Shown: positions 1 to 8,907, numbered from the stretch's first letter. The stretch is DNA of 64,000 nucleotides from Albidovulum sp. (GCA_020637635.1 JACKKB010000002.1:206001-270000); one strand, 5' to 3'. Notes: generated by a model not told the origin, from the letters alone. Made by a program: numbers and translations.

Positions 1-1122
1 ACCGGCTATGCCGTGCATATCAGCCGGATTTCCGCGTCGGGCCGTTATCTGTTCGTGATCGGCCGCGATGCCAAGATCGTGATGATCGACCTGTGGATGG
101 AAACCCCCGCCCCGGTGGCCGAGATCAAGATCGGCATGGAGGCCCGCTCGATCGAAACCTCGAAATTCGAGGGCTGGGAGGACAAGCTGGCCATTGCCGG
201 GGCCTATTGGCCGCCGCAATACGTCATCATGGATGGCGACACGCTGGAGCCGCAGAAGATCGTCTCGACCCGTGGCAATGTCTATGACGAGCAGGTCTAT
301 CACCCCGAACCCCGCGTCGCGGCCATTCTGGCCAGCCATTACAAACCGGAATTCATCGTCAACGTGAAGGAAACCGGCAAGATCATCATGGTCGACTATA
401 CCGACCTGAAGAACTTGAAAACGGTCGAGATCGAGGCCGAACGCTTCCTGCATGACGGCGGGTTGGACGGCTCGCACCGCTATTTCATCACGGCGGCCAA
501 TGCGCGTGGCAAGCTGGTGGTCATTGACACCAAGGAATCGAAGCTGGCCGCGATCACCGAAACCGGCGGGCAAACGCCGCACCCGGGGCGTGGGGCGAAC
601 TTCACCCACCCGGTGCACGGCCCGGTCTGGGCCACCAGTCACCTTGGGGATGAATCGGTTGCCCTGATCGGCACCGATCCCGAAGGTCATCCGGATCAGG
701 CGTGGAAAATCGTTGACAGCTTCCCGGCCCTTGGTGGCGGATCGTTGTTCATCAAGACCCACCCGAATTCGGATCACCTTTACACCGATGCCACGCTGAA
801 CCCCGACGCCGAAACTTCGGGCTCGGTTGCGGTGTTCACCATCTCCAAGATGGGTGCGGCGGATGTGGACCCGGAACTGGTGACACTGCCAATCGCAGAA
901 TGGGCTGGTATTCCCGAAGGCCAGCCGCGCGTCGTGCAGCCCGAGTTCAACAAGGACGGCACCGAGGTCTGGTTTTCTGTCTGGAACGCCAAGGACAAGG
1001 AATCGGCCATCGTTGTGGTCGATGACAAAACGCTGGAGCTGAAAAAGGTCATCAAGGATCCGCGTCTGATTACCCCCACCGGCAAGTTCAACGTCTTCAA
1101 CACCCGTGGGGACGTTTACTAA
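1..1122 (+). CDS. nirS: Cytochrome cd1 nitrite reductase, C-terminal part (partial)
   Basis: Open from the first base and ending in TAA at 1120-1122; the 5' end, with the haem c domain and signal peptide, lies outside the window. The 373 visible residues are the haem d1-binding eight-bladed propeller, recognised from stretches such as YWPPQYVIMDGDTLEP, HDGGLDGSHRYFITAANARG and the ending GKFNVFNTRGDVY. NirS reduces nitrite to nitric oxide in the periplasm during denitrification, taking electrons from small c-type cytochromes or pseudoazurin. All genes up to 8141 serve to build its d1 cofactor. The promoter and any Nnr/FNR box of nirS are not visible. Confidence 0.97.
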   Translation, partial: TGYAVHISRISASGRYLFVIGRDAKIVMIDLWMETPAPVAEIKIGMEARSIETSKFEGWEDKLAIAGAYWPPQYVIMDGDTLEPQKIVSTRGNVYDEQVYHPEPRVAAILASHYKPEFIVNVKETGKIIMVDYTDLKNLKTVEIEAERFLHDGGLDGSHRYFITAANARGKLVVIDTKESKLAAITETGGQTPHPGRGANFTHPVHGPVWATSHLGDESVALIGTDPEGHPDQAWKIVDSFPALGGGSLFIKTHPNSDHLYTDATLNPDAETSGSVAVFTISKMGAADVDPELVTLPIAEWAGIPEGQPRVVQPEFNKDGTEVWFSVWNAKDKESAIVVVDDKTLELKKVIKDPRLITPTGKFNVFNTRGDVY

Positions 1123-1163
1123 GCCCGAATTGAGGCCGACCCCTAAGGGTTGGCCCAATGGGC

Positions 1164-1189
1164 GGGGGGGGTCGTGTGGCGCGCCCCCC
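1164..1189 (+). terminator. G-rich/C-rich hairpin between nirS and nirE
   Basis: A run of eight G (1164-1171) faces six C (1184-1189) across a short loop, in the 115-base gap between nirS and nirE. There is no clean U tract. It could be a leaky attenuator or an RNA-stabilising hairpin that makes nirS transcript more abundant than the downstream assembly genes. The role is inferred from position only. Confidence 0.4.
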
Positions 1190-1237
1190 TGCCCCCTCTC
1201 TTCCTTCAATTTCTGCCAGCAAGCCGGGGTGCAAGCG

Positions 1238-2041
1238 ATGAACGACCTTTCCCAAGATTTCCTGCCCGGATTTGTGCATCTGATCGGCGCTGGCCCCGGC
1301 GACCCAGACCTAATGACCCGCCGCGCCCTGCGGCTGATGGTTCAGGCCGATGTGGTTGTTTATGACCGTCTGGTCAGCCCCGAAATCATGGCCCTGATCC
1401 CGCCCCAAATCCGGCGGATTGACGTGGGAAAACTGCCCAAGGCCCACAAGGTGCCACAAGACGGCATCAACGCCCTGCTGGTCGATCTGGCGCGCCAAGG
1501 TCTGCGGGTGGCCCGCGTCAAAGGCGGCGACCCCTTGATCTTTGGTCGCGGATCAGAAGAGGCCGAAGCCTGCCGCGCGGCGGGCGTGGCCTGCGACTAC
1601 ACGCCCGGCATCACCTCGGCCCAAGGGGCGGCCTGTTCCACCGGCGTGCCCCTGACCCATCGCGGGTTGGCGACCGGCGTGCGCTATGTCACCGGTCATC
1701 GTGCCAAAGATGGCGCGCTTGATCTGGACTGGGCCTCGCTGGCCAGTGGCGAAACAACACTGGTGGTCTATATGGGCGTAGCCAATATCGCCGAGATTTC
1801 CAGCAACCTGAGGGCGCATGGCATGGCAGGCGACACCCCGGTTCTGGCTGTGGCCTCTGCCACCACGCCTCGCGAAACCCGCGTGCTGTCTGACCTGTCG
1901 GGCATTGCCGCCGCCGTGGCCGACGCCCAGCCCGAAGCGCCGGTCCTGTTCATCATCGGCCGCGTGGTGTCCTTGTATGAACCCGCCTTGCTGGCATCCG
2001 CCCTTGCCTGCGAGGGCGCGGGGATGGCGGCCTATGCGTAG
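1238..2041 (+). CDS. nirE: Uroporphyrinogen-III C-methyltransferase of haem d1 synthesis
   Basis: 267 residues. NirE methylates uroporphyrinogen III at C2 and C7 with S-adenosylmethionine, giving precorrin-2, the first committed step to haem d1. The SUMT signature is plain: the glycine-rich VHLIGAGPGDPDLMT near the N terminus, VVVYDRLVSPE, VARVKGGDPLIFGRG and TPGITSAQGAA. I chose ATG 1238 because it precedes NDLSQDFLPG directly before the conserved core and follows a G-rich stretch; in-frame reading upstream runs through the low-complexity intergenic hairpin. The stop overlaps the nirC start by 8 bases, implying coupled translation. Confidence 0.95.
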   Translation: MNDLSQDFLPGFVHLIGAGPGDPDLMTRRALRLMVQADVVVYDRLVSPEIMALIPPQIRRIDVGKLPKAHKVPQDGINALLVDLARQGLRVARVKGGDPLIFGRGSEEAEACRAAGVACDYTPGITSAQGAACSTGVPLTHRGLATGVRYVTGHRAKDGALDLDWASLASGETTLVVYMGVANIAEISSNLRAHGMAGDTPVLAVASATTPRETRVLSDLSGIAAAVADAQPEAPVLFIIGRVVSLYEPALLASALACEGAGMAAYA

Positions 2042-2333
2042 CCTTCTGGCCCTTTGCCTTGCGGCGATGCCCGCCGTGGCCGAAGTGCCGCCCGACCGCG
2101 CCCGCGCGCTTGAACACATGGTCTTGCAGGATTGCGGATCGTGCCACGGGCTGACGATGAAGGGCGGGCTTGGCCGCCCGCTGACGCCTGACGCGCTGGC
2201 CCATGCCGAGCCCGGGGGGCTGGCGCTGATCATTCTGGATGGCATCCCCGGCACCGCCATGCCGCCCTGGCGCCCGCTTCTGACCGAAGACGAGGCGCTG
2301 TGGATTGCCAGCTATCTGAAATCAAAGGACTGA
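2034..2333 (+). CDS. nirC: Small periplasmic c-type cytochrome NirC
   Basis: 99 residues with a cleavable signal peptide (about residues 1-16, ending AVA) and one haem c motif CGSCH at residues 34-38. NirC is a small monohaem cytochrome of the nir cluster, thought to donate electrons to NirS or to take part in the late oxidation step of d1 assembly. A C-terminal methionine (GTAMPPW) is the likely distal ligand. It starts inside the end of nirE in another frame and is followed after 3 bases by nirF. Confidence 0.93.
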   Translation: MRSLLALCLAAMPAVAEVPPDRARALEHMVLQDCGSCHGLTMKGGLGRPLTPDALAHAEPGGLALIILDGIPGTAMPPWRPLLTEDEALWIASYLKSKD

Positions 2334-2336
2334 CCC

Positions 2337-3473
2337 ATGCGCCCGCTGATCCTGTCGCTGCTGCTGCTTGCCGCCCCGGCCTTTGGTCAGACCGCCACCG
2401 GCGATCTGGGGTTGGTGATCGAACGCGCCACCGGCAGCCTTGTGCTGATCGACCGGTCCGATCGTGCCGCCGTAGGCCGGATCGAGGGCTTGGGCGATCT
2501 TTCCCACGCCACGATGACCTATTCCCCGGACGAACGCTTTGCCTATGTCTTTGGCCGCGATGGTGGTTTGACCAAGGTTGATCTGCTGACCCAAACCATC
2601 GCCGCCCGCACCGTGCAGGCGGGCAATTCCATCGGTGGGGCGATTTCGGACGATGGTCGTCTGGTCGCCGTGTCCAACTATGAACCCGGCGGGGTCAAGG
2701 TGTTTGACGCCGACACCTTGGCGCTGGTCGCGGATATCCCGGCGGCGGGCAAGACCATCGGGCTGGTCGATGTGCCGGGGCGGCGCTTTGCTTGGGCGGT
2801 CTGGGACACGGGCGAGGTGTTTCTGAGCGACTTTTCCAGCCCGGACCCGGTGGTCACGATGATCGGCAATGCGGGCAAGAACCCGTTTGACGCGGTTCTG
2901 ACCGACGATGCGCATACTTTCCTTGTGGGCCTGTTCGGCGAAAAGGGTGTCACGGCCTTTGACCTGTGGACCCCCGACACCCCGCCGCAGAAATTCCTGA
3001 CCGATTACGGCAAAACCGGCGAGGATATGCCGGTCTACAAGATGCCCCACCTGCAATCTTGGGCCTTTACCGAAGGCCAATACGCTCTGCCCGCCGTTGG
3101 TCGGCATGAAATCCTGTGGGTAGACCGGATCAGCCAGACCCAGACCGCAACAACCCCCGTGCATGGCCAGCCGGTATTCATCATCGCCCAACCGGCCAGC
3201 CCCTATGTTTGGGTCAACTTTGCCACGCCGTTGAATGACGTGGTGCAGGTGGTCGACAGCCGTTCCCATGAGGTTGTCGCCACCCTGACCCCCGGCAAGG
3301 CCATTTTGCACATGGAATTCGCCCCGCGCGGGGCCGAAGTGTGGATCTCGTCCCGCGATGACAACAAGGTTCTGATCTACGACACCAAGACCCGCGAAAA
3401 GGTGGGAGAGATTGCCGCCGAGTCCCCATCAGGCATCTTCTTTACCGCCCGCGCCCATCAGACGGGGCTATGA
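2337..3473 (+). CDS. nirF: Haem d1 biosynthesis protein NirF
   Basis: 378 residues. NirF belongs to the same propeller fold as the d1 domain of NirS and acts in the periplasm on a late d1 precursor (dihydro-haem d1). A signal peptide is visible (RPLILSLLLLAAPAFG), followed by repeated propeller blades with motifs such as MTYSPDERFAYVFGRDGG and AISDDGRLVAVSNYEPGG. There is no haem c motif, as expected for NirF and unlike NirN. The stop (TGA 3471-3473) overlaps the ATG of the next gene, so the two are translationally coupled. Confidence 0.95.
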   Translation: MRPLILSLLLLAAPAFGQTATGDLGLVIERATGSLVLIDRSDRAAVGRIEGLGDLSHATMTYSPDERFAYVFGRDGGLTKVDLLTQTIAARTVQAGNSIGGAISDDGRLVAVSNYEPGGVKVFDADTLALVADIPAAGKTIGLVDVPGRRFAWAVWDTGEVFLSDFSSPDPVVTMIGNAGKNPFDAVLTDDAHTFLVGLFGEKGVTAFDLWTPDTPPQKFLTDYGKTGEDMPVYKMPHLQSWAFTEGQYALPAVGRHEILWVDRISQTQTATTPVHGQPVFIIAQPASPYVWVNFATPLNDVVQVVDSRSHEVVATLTPGKAILHMEFAPRGAEVWISSRDDNKVLIYDTKTREKVGEIAAESPSGIFFTARAHQTGL

Positions 3474-4447
3474 ACATGGACGCGCTGGATCACCGCTTGC
3501 TGGATGAATTTCAGCGCGATTTTCCGCTGGTGCCGCAGCCCTTTGCCGTGCTGGGCGCAGCGTTGGGGATTGACGAGACCAAAGTGATCGCCCGCCTGAC
3601 ACAATTGCAAACGGCAGGCAGCATGGCGCGGGTTGGTGGCACGGTGCGGCCCAATACGGCGGGGGCCAGCACGCTGGCCGCGCTGGCGGTGCCCGAGGCG
3701 CGGATTGATGCCGTGGCCGCGCTGGTGAACGATGAACCCGGCGTCAATCATTCCTACCTGCGCGAGGATGATTGGAACCTGTGGTTCGTCGCCACAGCCC
3801 CCGATGCCACAGGGTTGCAGGCGTCTTTGGACCGCATCGCGGCACGGACGGGGCTTAAGGTGCTTTCCTTGCCCTTGCTGCGGGCGTTCAACATCGACCT
3901 GGGCTTTCGCCTGACAGGCGCGCGGGCGGCATTGACCACCGATTTGGCCCATGATGAAACCGCCCTGCGCCCCGCTGATCGCCCGTTGTTGCAGATCATG
4001 TCCTCGGGCCTGCCGCTGGTGGCAGCCCCCTTTTCCGCCGTCGCCGCACAGCTTGGGTGGACCGAGGCGCAGGTGCTGGACCGCCTGCAAAGCCTGTCAA
4101 ACGCCCGCATCCTGACCCGCATCGGCGTGATCGTGCGCCACCGCGCGATTGGCTGGGCGGCCAATGCGATGGTGGTCTGGGATGTCGCCCCGCAAGGCAT
4201 GGAACCCGCAGGCCGCAGCCTTGCCGCCCTGCCCGGCGTGACCTTGTGTTATCAGCGCCAGACGGTGCCGGGCCTGTGGCGCTATGGCCTGTTTTCAATG
4301 ATCCATGGCCAAAGCCGCACCGACGCACTGGCCGTGTTGGACGCCGCCCGCGCCTTGCCCGCACTGGCCTGCGCCGACCACCGCGTTTTATTCTCAACCC
4401 ACTGCTTCAAACAAACCGGGGCATTGCTGGAAAGGACCGCCGCATGA
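3470..4447 (+). CDS. nirD: Sirohaem decarboxylase, NirD-NirL fusion
   Basis: 325 residues, twice the length of a single NirD/L/G/H subunit. Two Lrp/AsnC-like modules stand in tandem: an N-terminal half beginning LDHRLLDEFQRDFPLVPQPF and a C-terminal half beginning ADRPLLQIMSSGLPLVAAPF. Each has a helix-turn-helix-like start followed by the ferredoxin-like sheet (NLWFVATAP in the first, WRYGLFSMIHG in the second). The NirDLGH complex decarboxylates sirohaem to 12,18-didecarboxysirohaem. A NirD-NirL fusion is the usual arrangement in Paracoccus-type clusters. It overlaps both neighbours by 4 bases. Confidence 0.93.
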   Translation: MNMDALDHRLLDEFQRDFPLVPQPFAVLGAALGIDETKVIARLTQLQTAGSMARVGGTVRPNTAGASTLAALAVPEARIDAVAALVNDEPGVNHSYLREDDWNLWFVATAPDATGLQASLDRIAARTGLKVLSLPLLRAFNIDLGFRLTGARAALTTDLAHDETALRPADRPLLQIMSSGLPLVAAPFSAVAAQLGWTEAQVLDRLQSLSNARILTRIGVIVRHRAIGWAANAMVVWDVAPQGMEPAGRSLAALPGVTLCYQRQTVPGLWRYGLFSMIHGQSRTDALAVLDAARALPALACADHRVLFSTHCFKQTGALLERTAA

Positions 4448-4926
4448 CACCTTTGCGCCGCACCCCGCTGGCCCCTGATGCGCTGGACACCACCGACCGC
4501 GCTATCATCAACCGGATGCAGGACGGTTTGCCCTTGGTGTCCCACCCTTTTGCCGCCTTGGCCAAAGATTTGGGGTTGGAGGAGGACGCGCTGATTGCCC
4601 GCATCCAAGCGATGCGCGAAATCGGCGCGATCACCCGTTTCGGCCCGTTCTATGACGCCGAAGCAATGGGCGGTGCCTTTTGCCTTTGCGCGATGGCGGT
4701 GCCTGCAACCCGTTTTGACGCCGTCATGACTTTGGTCAATGCACACCCCGAGGTGGCGCATAACTATGAACGCACCCACCGTTTGAACATGTGGTTCGTG
4801 CTGGCCTGTGAAAAGGCCGCGCAGATCAAGCAAACGGCGGACCGGATCGAACGCGAAACCGGCTTGCCGGTGCTTTTGTTCCCCAAGGAACACGAGTTTT
4901 TCATAGGCTTCAGGGTAACTGCATGA
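4444..4926 (+). CDS. nirG: Sirohaem decarboxylase subunit NirG
   Basis: 160 residues, single Lrp/AsnC-like module of the NirDLGH family: TDRAIINRMQDGLPLVSHPF, then EIGAITRFGPFYDAEAMGG and RLNMWFVLACE. ATG 4444 overlaps the nirDL stop (ATGA), which fixes the start; a longer reading frame upstream lies wholly inside nirDL. It works with NirDL and NirH on sirohaem in the cytoplasm. Assignment as G rather than L rests on gene order and on L being fused to D. Confidence 0.88.
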   Translation: MTPLRRTPLAPDALDTTDRAIINRMQDGLPLVSHPFAALAKDLGLEEDALIARIQAMREIGAITRFGPFYDAEAMGGAFCLCAMAVPATRFDAVMTLVNAHPEVAHNYERTHRLNMWFVLACEKAAQIKQTADRIERETGLPVLLFPKEHEFFIGFRVTA

Positions 4927-5408
4927 CCATCCCCGATCTTGACCGCCGGATCATCGCCGCCACCACCGGCGGCCTGCCGCTGACCCCCGCCCCCTTTGCC
5001 GAGGTGGCAAGCTGGCTGGGCGTGCCCGAGGGCACCGTGATCGACCGCATGGCCGCGATGCAAGGCGCAGGCGTCATCCGCCGTGTGGCGATTGCGCCCA
5101 ACCACTATGCGCTGGGTCTGACCGCCAATGGGATGAGCGTTTGGGATATTGATGACGCCCGGGCGATTGATCTGGGCGCGCAGGTTGGGGCCTTGTCGTT
5201 TGTCTCGCATTGCTACTTGCGCCCGCGCGCGGACGGCTGGCCCTATAACCTGTTTGCCATGATCCACGGCCACAACCGGGACGAGGTGGAAACCCTGCGC
5301 GCACAGATTGCCACCCTGCTGGGGCCTTCCTGCCGGGCGTCCGATATCCTGTATTCCACTCGGATTTTGAAAAAGACCGGGCTGCGGCTGACCGAAGGGG
5401 GCCTTTGA
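4923..5408 (+). CDS. nirH: Sirohaem decarboxylase subunit NirH
   Basis: 161 residues, last of the Lrp/AsnC-like subunits: DLDRRIIAATTGGLPLTPAPF, then GAGVIRRVAIAPNHYALGL and WPYNLFAMIHGHNRDEV. ATGA overlap with nirG; its own TGA (5406-5408) shares one base with the nirJ ATG. Function as for nirG. Stoichiometric coupling of three subunits by overlaps fits a hetero-oligomeric complex. Confidence 0.9.
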   Translation: MTIPDLDRRIIAATTGGLPLTPAPFAEVASWLGVPEGTVIDRMAAMQGAGVIRRVAIAPNHYALGLTANGMSVWDIDDARAIDLGAQVGALSFVSHCYLRPRADGWPYNLFAMIHGHNRDEVETLRAQIATLLGPSCRASDILYSTRILKKTGLRLTEGGL

Positions 5409-6625
5409 TGTTTCGCCTGACGCAATACATGCAAGAGCTGGTCACGCCCACCCCACCGCGCCGCCGGGCGTCGGCGGGGGGCGTGAAACCCGTAGTGATC
5501 TGGAACCTGACCCGCACTTGCAACCTGAAATGCCGCCACTGCTATACCACCAGTGCCGATGTGCCGTTTCCGGGCGAACTTTCGCACGATCAGGCGATGG
5601 GCGTGCTGGACGATCTGTCAGGCTTTGGCATCCCGGCGCTGATCCTGTCTGGGGGCGAACCCCTGAGCCGGTTTGACTTCTGGGCTTTGGCCGAACGGGC
5701 GCGCGCGCTGAATTTCCGCCATTTGTCGCTGTCGACCAATGGCACCAAACTGGGCGGCGAGAATGCTGACCGGGTAGCGGCGTTGGGGTTTGATTACGTT
5801 GGCATATCCTTGGACGGGATTGGCGCGAAAAACGATTGGTTTCGCGGTGTGGATGGGGCCTTTGCCGATGCTTTGGCCGGGGTTCGGGCCTGCAAAGCCC
5901 GCGGAGTGAAGGTAGGCTTGCGGTTCACCATCACCGAAGACAATGCCGAAATGCTGCCCGCCATGCTCGATTTGTGCGACGCCGAGGGGGTGGACAAATT
6001 CTATTTGTCGCATCTGGTCTATGCCGGGCGCGGAGACAAACACCGGGGCGAGGATACCGAACACGCCCGCACCCGCGCCGCCATGGATGTTCTGCTGGAG
6101 CGGGCCTGGTCGGCGACCAAATCCGGCCACCCGCTGGAAGTTGTCACCGGTAACAACGACGCCGACGCGGTGTATTTCCTGCAATGGGTCGCGGCACATT
6201 TCAGCTTGGACGAAACCGCCCATGTCCGCACTCATTTAGAGGCCTGGGGTGGCAATTCCAGCGGGCTTGGCGTGGCCAATATTGACCCGCAAGGCAAAGT
6301 GCATCCCGACACCTATTGGTCGGACTACACCGTGGGCTCGGTGAAAACCGACCGTTTCCCGGCGCTGTGGACCGGCGATGACGCCATGCTGGCCACCTTG
6401 CGCCAACGCCCCCGCCCCCTGAAGGGCCGCTGCGGTGCCTGTGCGTTTCAGGCGGTCTGCGGCGGTAACACACGCATCCGGGCCTTGCAGGTGACGGGCG
6501 ATCCTTGGGCCGAAGATCCGGCCTGCTATATGACCAATGCCGAGATTGGCGCGGGCGACGCCGCCCGCCTGACCGTCACGCCGTTCCGGGGGAAAAGCCA
6601 TGATCCGGCGCATAATTTTCTTTAG
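5408..6625 (+). CDS. nirJ: Haem d1 biosynthesis radical SAM enzyme NirJ
   Basis: 405 residues. NirJ removes the propionates of 12,18-didecarboxysirohaem at C3 and C8. The radical-SAM cluster motif is C38-x3-C42-x2-C45 (TCNLKCRHCY), followed by the glycine-rich SAM loop ILSGGEPLSR. A C-terminal cysteine group (RCGACAFQAVCGG, then DPACYM) fits the second, SPASM-like iron-sulfur site of this family. ATG 5408 overlaps the nirH stop by one base (TGATG) and is preferred over the TTG just before it. The 3' end overlaps nirN by 26 bases. Confidence 0.95.
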   Translation: MFRLTQYMQELVTPTPPRRRASAGGVKPVVIWNLTRTCNLKCRHCYTTSADVPFPGELSHDQAMGVLDDLSGFGIPALILSGGEPLSRFDFWALAERARALNFRHLSLSTNGTKLGGENADRVAALGFDYVGISLDGIGAKNDWFRGVDGAFADALAGVRACKARGVKVGLRFTITEDNAEMLPAMLDLCDAEGVDKFYLSHLVYAGRGDKHRGEDTEHARTRAAMDVLLERAWSATKSGHPLEVVTGNNDADAVYFLQWVAAHFSLDETAHVRTHLEAWGGNSSGLGVANIDPQGKVHPDTYWSDYTVGSVKTDRFPALWTGDDAMLATLRQRPRPLKGRCGACAFQAVCGGNTRIRALQVTGDPWAEDPACYMTNAEIGAGDAARLTVTPFRGKSHDPAHNFL

Positions 6626-8141
6626 CTTGCTGGCCTTTCCAGCCTTTGCCGAGCCCGATGGGGCTGCGATCTACGCCGATCAATGTGCTGGGTGCCACGC
6701 GGCCACACGATTGGGCGGCACGGGCCCCGCGCTGATCCCCGAAAGCCTTGGGCGCATCAAGGGCGACGCGCTGACCAGCCTTATCGCCAAGGGGCGTACC
6801 GCCACCCAGATGCCCGCCTTTGCCAACACGCTGTCGCCTGCCGACATCGCGGCGGTGGCGAGCTATATTGCTTCGCCGCTTGCCACCCCCCCGGTCTGGA
6901 CTGAAACCGACATCGCCGCGACCCGCGAGATGACCGATTACACCCCCGCCACCGCCCCCATATTCACTGGCGATCCGCTGAACATCACGCTGGTCGTGGA
7001 AACCGGCGATCATCATGTGTCGGTGCTGGATGGCGACAGCTTCACCGTGCTTGACCGCTTTGCCACGCCCTTTGCCGTGCATGGCGGGCCAAAGTTCACC
7101 CCCGACGGCCGCTTTGTCTTCATCATGTCGCGCGATGGTTGGGTGCAGAAATACGATATCTGGAGCCTGAAAGAGGTTGGCCGCATCCGCGCCGGTCTGA
7201 ACAGCCGCAACATCGCGCTAAGTGCGGATGGCAAATGGCTGGCGGTGGCGAATTATTTGCCGACCACGCTGACTATCCTGTCAACCGCTGATCTGACCGT
7301 TAAAAAGGTGGTTCCCGTAACAGGCCGCGATGGCACCCCCAGCCGGGTTGCCGCCGTCTATCAGGCACCGCAGCGTGAAACCTTTGTGCTGGCCCTGAAA
7401 GACCTGCCCGAGATCTGGGAGATTGCCACCAATGAGGACGGCGGTCCCTATTCCGAGGGCCTTGTTCACTCCAACGAAAACGGCATGGAAGAGGCATTGG
7501 GCGTCGAACGCGGCCTTTTCGCCCGCCGCCGCATTGCCGTGTCGGCCCCCTTGGACGACTTTTTCTTCAGCCCCGATTACCGCAACCTGATCGGCACCAA
7601 CCGCGAGGCGGAAACCGGGGTTGCGGTCAATCTGGATGTCGGGCGCGAGATTGCCAGCCTGCCCCTGCCCGGTATGCCGCATCTAGGGTCTGGCATCACA
7701 TGGGATCGGGACGGCCACAAAGTCATGGCCACCCCACACCTGACCGAAGGCATGCTGTCGGTGATCGACATGACCGACTGGTCATTGGTGAAAACGATTC
7801 CAACCGATGGGCCGGGGTTCTTTTTGCGCAGCCATGCCAACACGCCCTATGTCTGGGCCGATGTCTTTACCGGTGAAAACAAGGGCCATATCCACATCCT
7901 CGACAAGCAATCGCTGGACATCGTGCAAACCCTGATCCCCGAGCCGGGCAAGACCGTGGCGCATACCGAATTCACCCGTAATGGTAAATATGCGCTGGTG
8001 TCGATCTGGGAAATGGATGGCGCGGTGATTGTCTATGACGCGGCGACCTTCAAAGAAATCAAACGCTTGCCGATGAGCAAGCCTGCCGGAAAATACAATG
8101 TCTGGAACAAGATCACCTTCGAAGACGGCACCAGCCACTAG
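6600..8141 (+). CDS. nirN: Dihydro-haem d1 dehydrogenase NirN (cytochrome c-d1)
   Basis: 513 residues. Signal peptide (IIFFSLLAFPAFA), an N-terminal cytochrome c domain with CAGCH at residues 29-33 and a methionine ligand candidate in ATQMPAFANTL, then an eight-bladed d1 propeller ending with GKYNVWNKITFEDGTSH, parallel to the NirS ending. NirN oxidises dihydro-haem d1 to haem d1, the last step before insertion into NirS, and acts in the periplasm with NirF. It closes the recognisable nir assembly operon. Confidence 0.94.
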   Translation: MIRRIIFFSLLAFPAFAEPDGAAIYADQCAGCHAATRLGGTGPALIPESLGRIKGDALTSLIAKGRTATQMPAFANTLSPADIAAVASYIASPLATPPVWTETDIAATREMTDYTPATAPIFTGDPLNITLVVETGDHHVSVLDGDSFTVLDRFATPFAVHGGPKFTPDGRFVFIMSRDGWVQKYDIWSLKEVGRIRAGLNSRNIALSADGKWLAVANYLPTTLTILSTADLTVKKVVPVTGRDGTPSRVAAVYQAPQRETFVLALKDLPEIWEIATNEDGGPYSEGLVHSNENGMEEALGVERGLFARRRIAVSAPLDDFFFSPDYRNLIGTNREAETGVAVNLDVGREIASLPLPGMPHLGSGITWDRDGHKVMATPHLTEGMLSVIDMTDWSLVKTIPTDGPGFFLRSHANTPYVWADVFTGENKGHIHILDKQSLDIVQTLIPEPGKTVAHTEFTRNGKYALVSIWEMDGAVIVYDAATFKEIKRLPMSKPAGKYNVWNKITFEDGTSH

Positions 8142-8370
8142 CGCGCCCAATCCACATCACAGCCTGTGGAAGCTGGGGCTGATGCTGTGGCCGTTTGCCA
8201 CCTCGGCGGTGGCGATCAACCTGTTCATGCTGGGGTTGTTGGGTCAGGCGATTGGCCTGTTGGCCCTGTCGCCGCTGACAGCGCTATGGCTGTCGCTGCC
8301 ATTGGGCCTGCCCGCCACATGGGCCGCCGCCCGATGGGTGCGCAGCCTATTACGACAGGCCGAAATGTGA
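8098..8370 (+). CDS. Small membrane protein at the end of the nir operon
   Basis: 90 residues if ATG 8098 is used, overlapping nirN by 44 bases. The body has two hydrophobic helices (LMLWPFATSAVAINLFMLGL and ALSPLTALWLSLPLGLPATW) and a basic end (RWVRSLLRQ), so a two-pass inner-membrane protein is predicted. I do not recognise a family. Its position as last gene of the operon suggests a role in denitrification or d1 trafficking, which is inference. A later start is possible because the first 20 residues are polar and lie inside nirN. Confidence 0.7.
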   Translation: MSGTRSPSKTAPATSAPNPHHSLWKLGLMLWPFATSAVAINLFMLGLLGQAIGLLALSPLTALWLSLPLGLPATWAAARWVRSLLRQAEM

Positions 8371-8373
8371 CGA

Positions 8374-8391
8374 AAGGGCGGTCAAGCCCTT
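8374..8391. terminator. Bidirectional terminator-like hairpin
   Basis: Perfect 6-bp stem AAGGGC / GCCCTT with a 6-base loop, flanked by short A and T runs, exactly between the converging ends of the nir operon and the cytochrome c gene. Both transcripts could end here. Confidence 0.6.
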
Positions 8392-8402
8392 CCGTTTCAT
8401 GA

Positions 8403-8804
8403 TTATTTCAACGTCGCAAGATAGGCCGCCATATCCTCACCGCCTTTGGCCAGCTTGAATGTCATCTTCGACTTGGCTGCCGCGTCGCCGGTCTTATCCT
8501 GCAACCATTTGGCCGGATCGACGACATAGGCGACAAGGCTTGCCTCGTCCCAGACCGACCCATCGGCCCCGGCGGCCACGATCGAGTCGCCATATTTGAA
8601 ATCAGCAACACTGCCGATCTGACGCCCGATCACGCCAAACAGGTTCGGCCCGGTTTTGCCGCCCTTCACAATCTCGGTGCCGTCAGTGGCGGTGATCGCG
8701 TGGCAGGATTTGCATTTCTTGAAATCAGCCTCGCCTTTGGCGGCATCACCGGCAAAGGCAGGCGATGACAGCAGGGCGGCGGTGACGATCAGACGGATCA
8801 ACAT
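8403..8804 (-). CDS. cycA: Cytochrome c550/c2, periplasmic electron carrier
   Basis: 133 residues. Signal peptide (residues 1-18, cleavage after AFA), haem motif CKSCH at 31-35 and methionine ligand in KSKMTFKL near residue 114. Segments IVKGGKTGPNLFGVIGRQ and FKYGDSI match the Paracoccus-type c550 family closely. It carries electrons from the bc1 complex to oxidases and to NirS, so its place next to nir genes makes sense. A clear ribosome site (AAGGA) precedes the ATG. An Nnr/FNR-like box lies about 80 bases upstream. The symbol follows the Paracoccus/Rhodobacter usage. Confidence 0.93.
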   Translation of the reverse strand: MLIRLIVTAALLSSPAFAGDAAKGEADFKKCKSCHAITATDGTEIVKGGKTGPNLFGVIGRQIGSVADFKYGDSIVAAGADGSVWDEASLVAYVVDPAKWLQDKTGDAAAKSKMTFKLAKGGEDMAAYLATLK

Positions 8805-8882
8805 GGGGTATCCTTTCAGAAACAGCTCCGCGGGCGGGGAAACGCCTTGGTTTATGCAAGCCCTGGATAACAGCGGCTGTCC

Positions 8883-8896
8883 TTGACTTTTGTCAG
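8883..8896. promoter_or_regulatory. Nnr/FNR-type box upstream of cytochrome c550
   Basis: TTGACTTTTGTCAG: one mismatch from the dyad TTGAC-N4-GTCAA used by the nitric-oxide regulator Nnr and by FNR relatives. It is centred about 85 bases upstream of the cycA ATG (minus strand) and between genes. Regulation of cycA by NO or low oxygen is inferred. Confidence 0.55.
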
Positions 8897-8907
8897 ATCA
8901 GCCTTGG

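Noticed and set aside
1106..1237. Longer nirE start overlapping the nirS end
   Set aside because: The extension encodes a low-complexity glycine/proline-rich stretch across the intergenic hairpin; NirE proteins begin shortly before the SUMT core.
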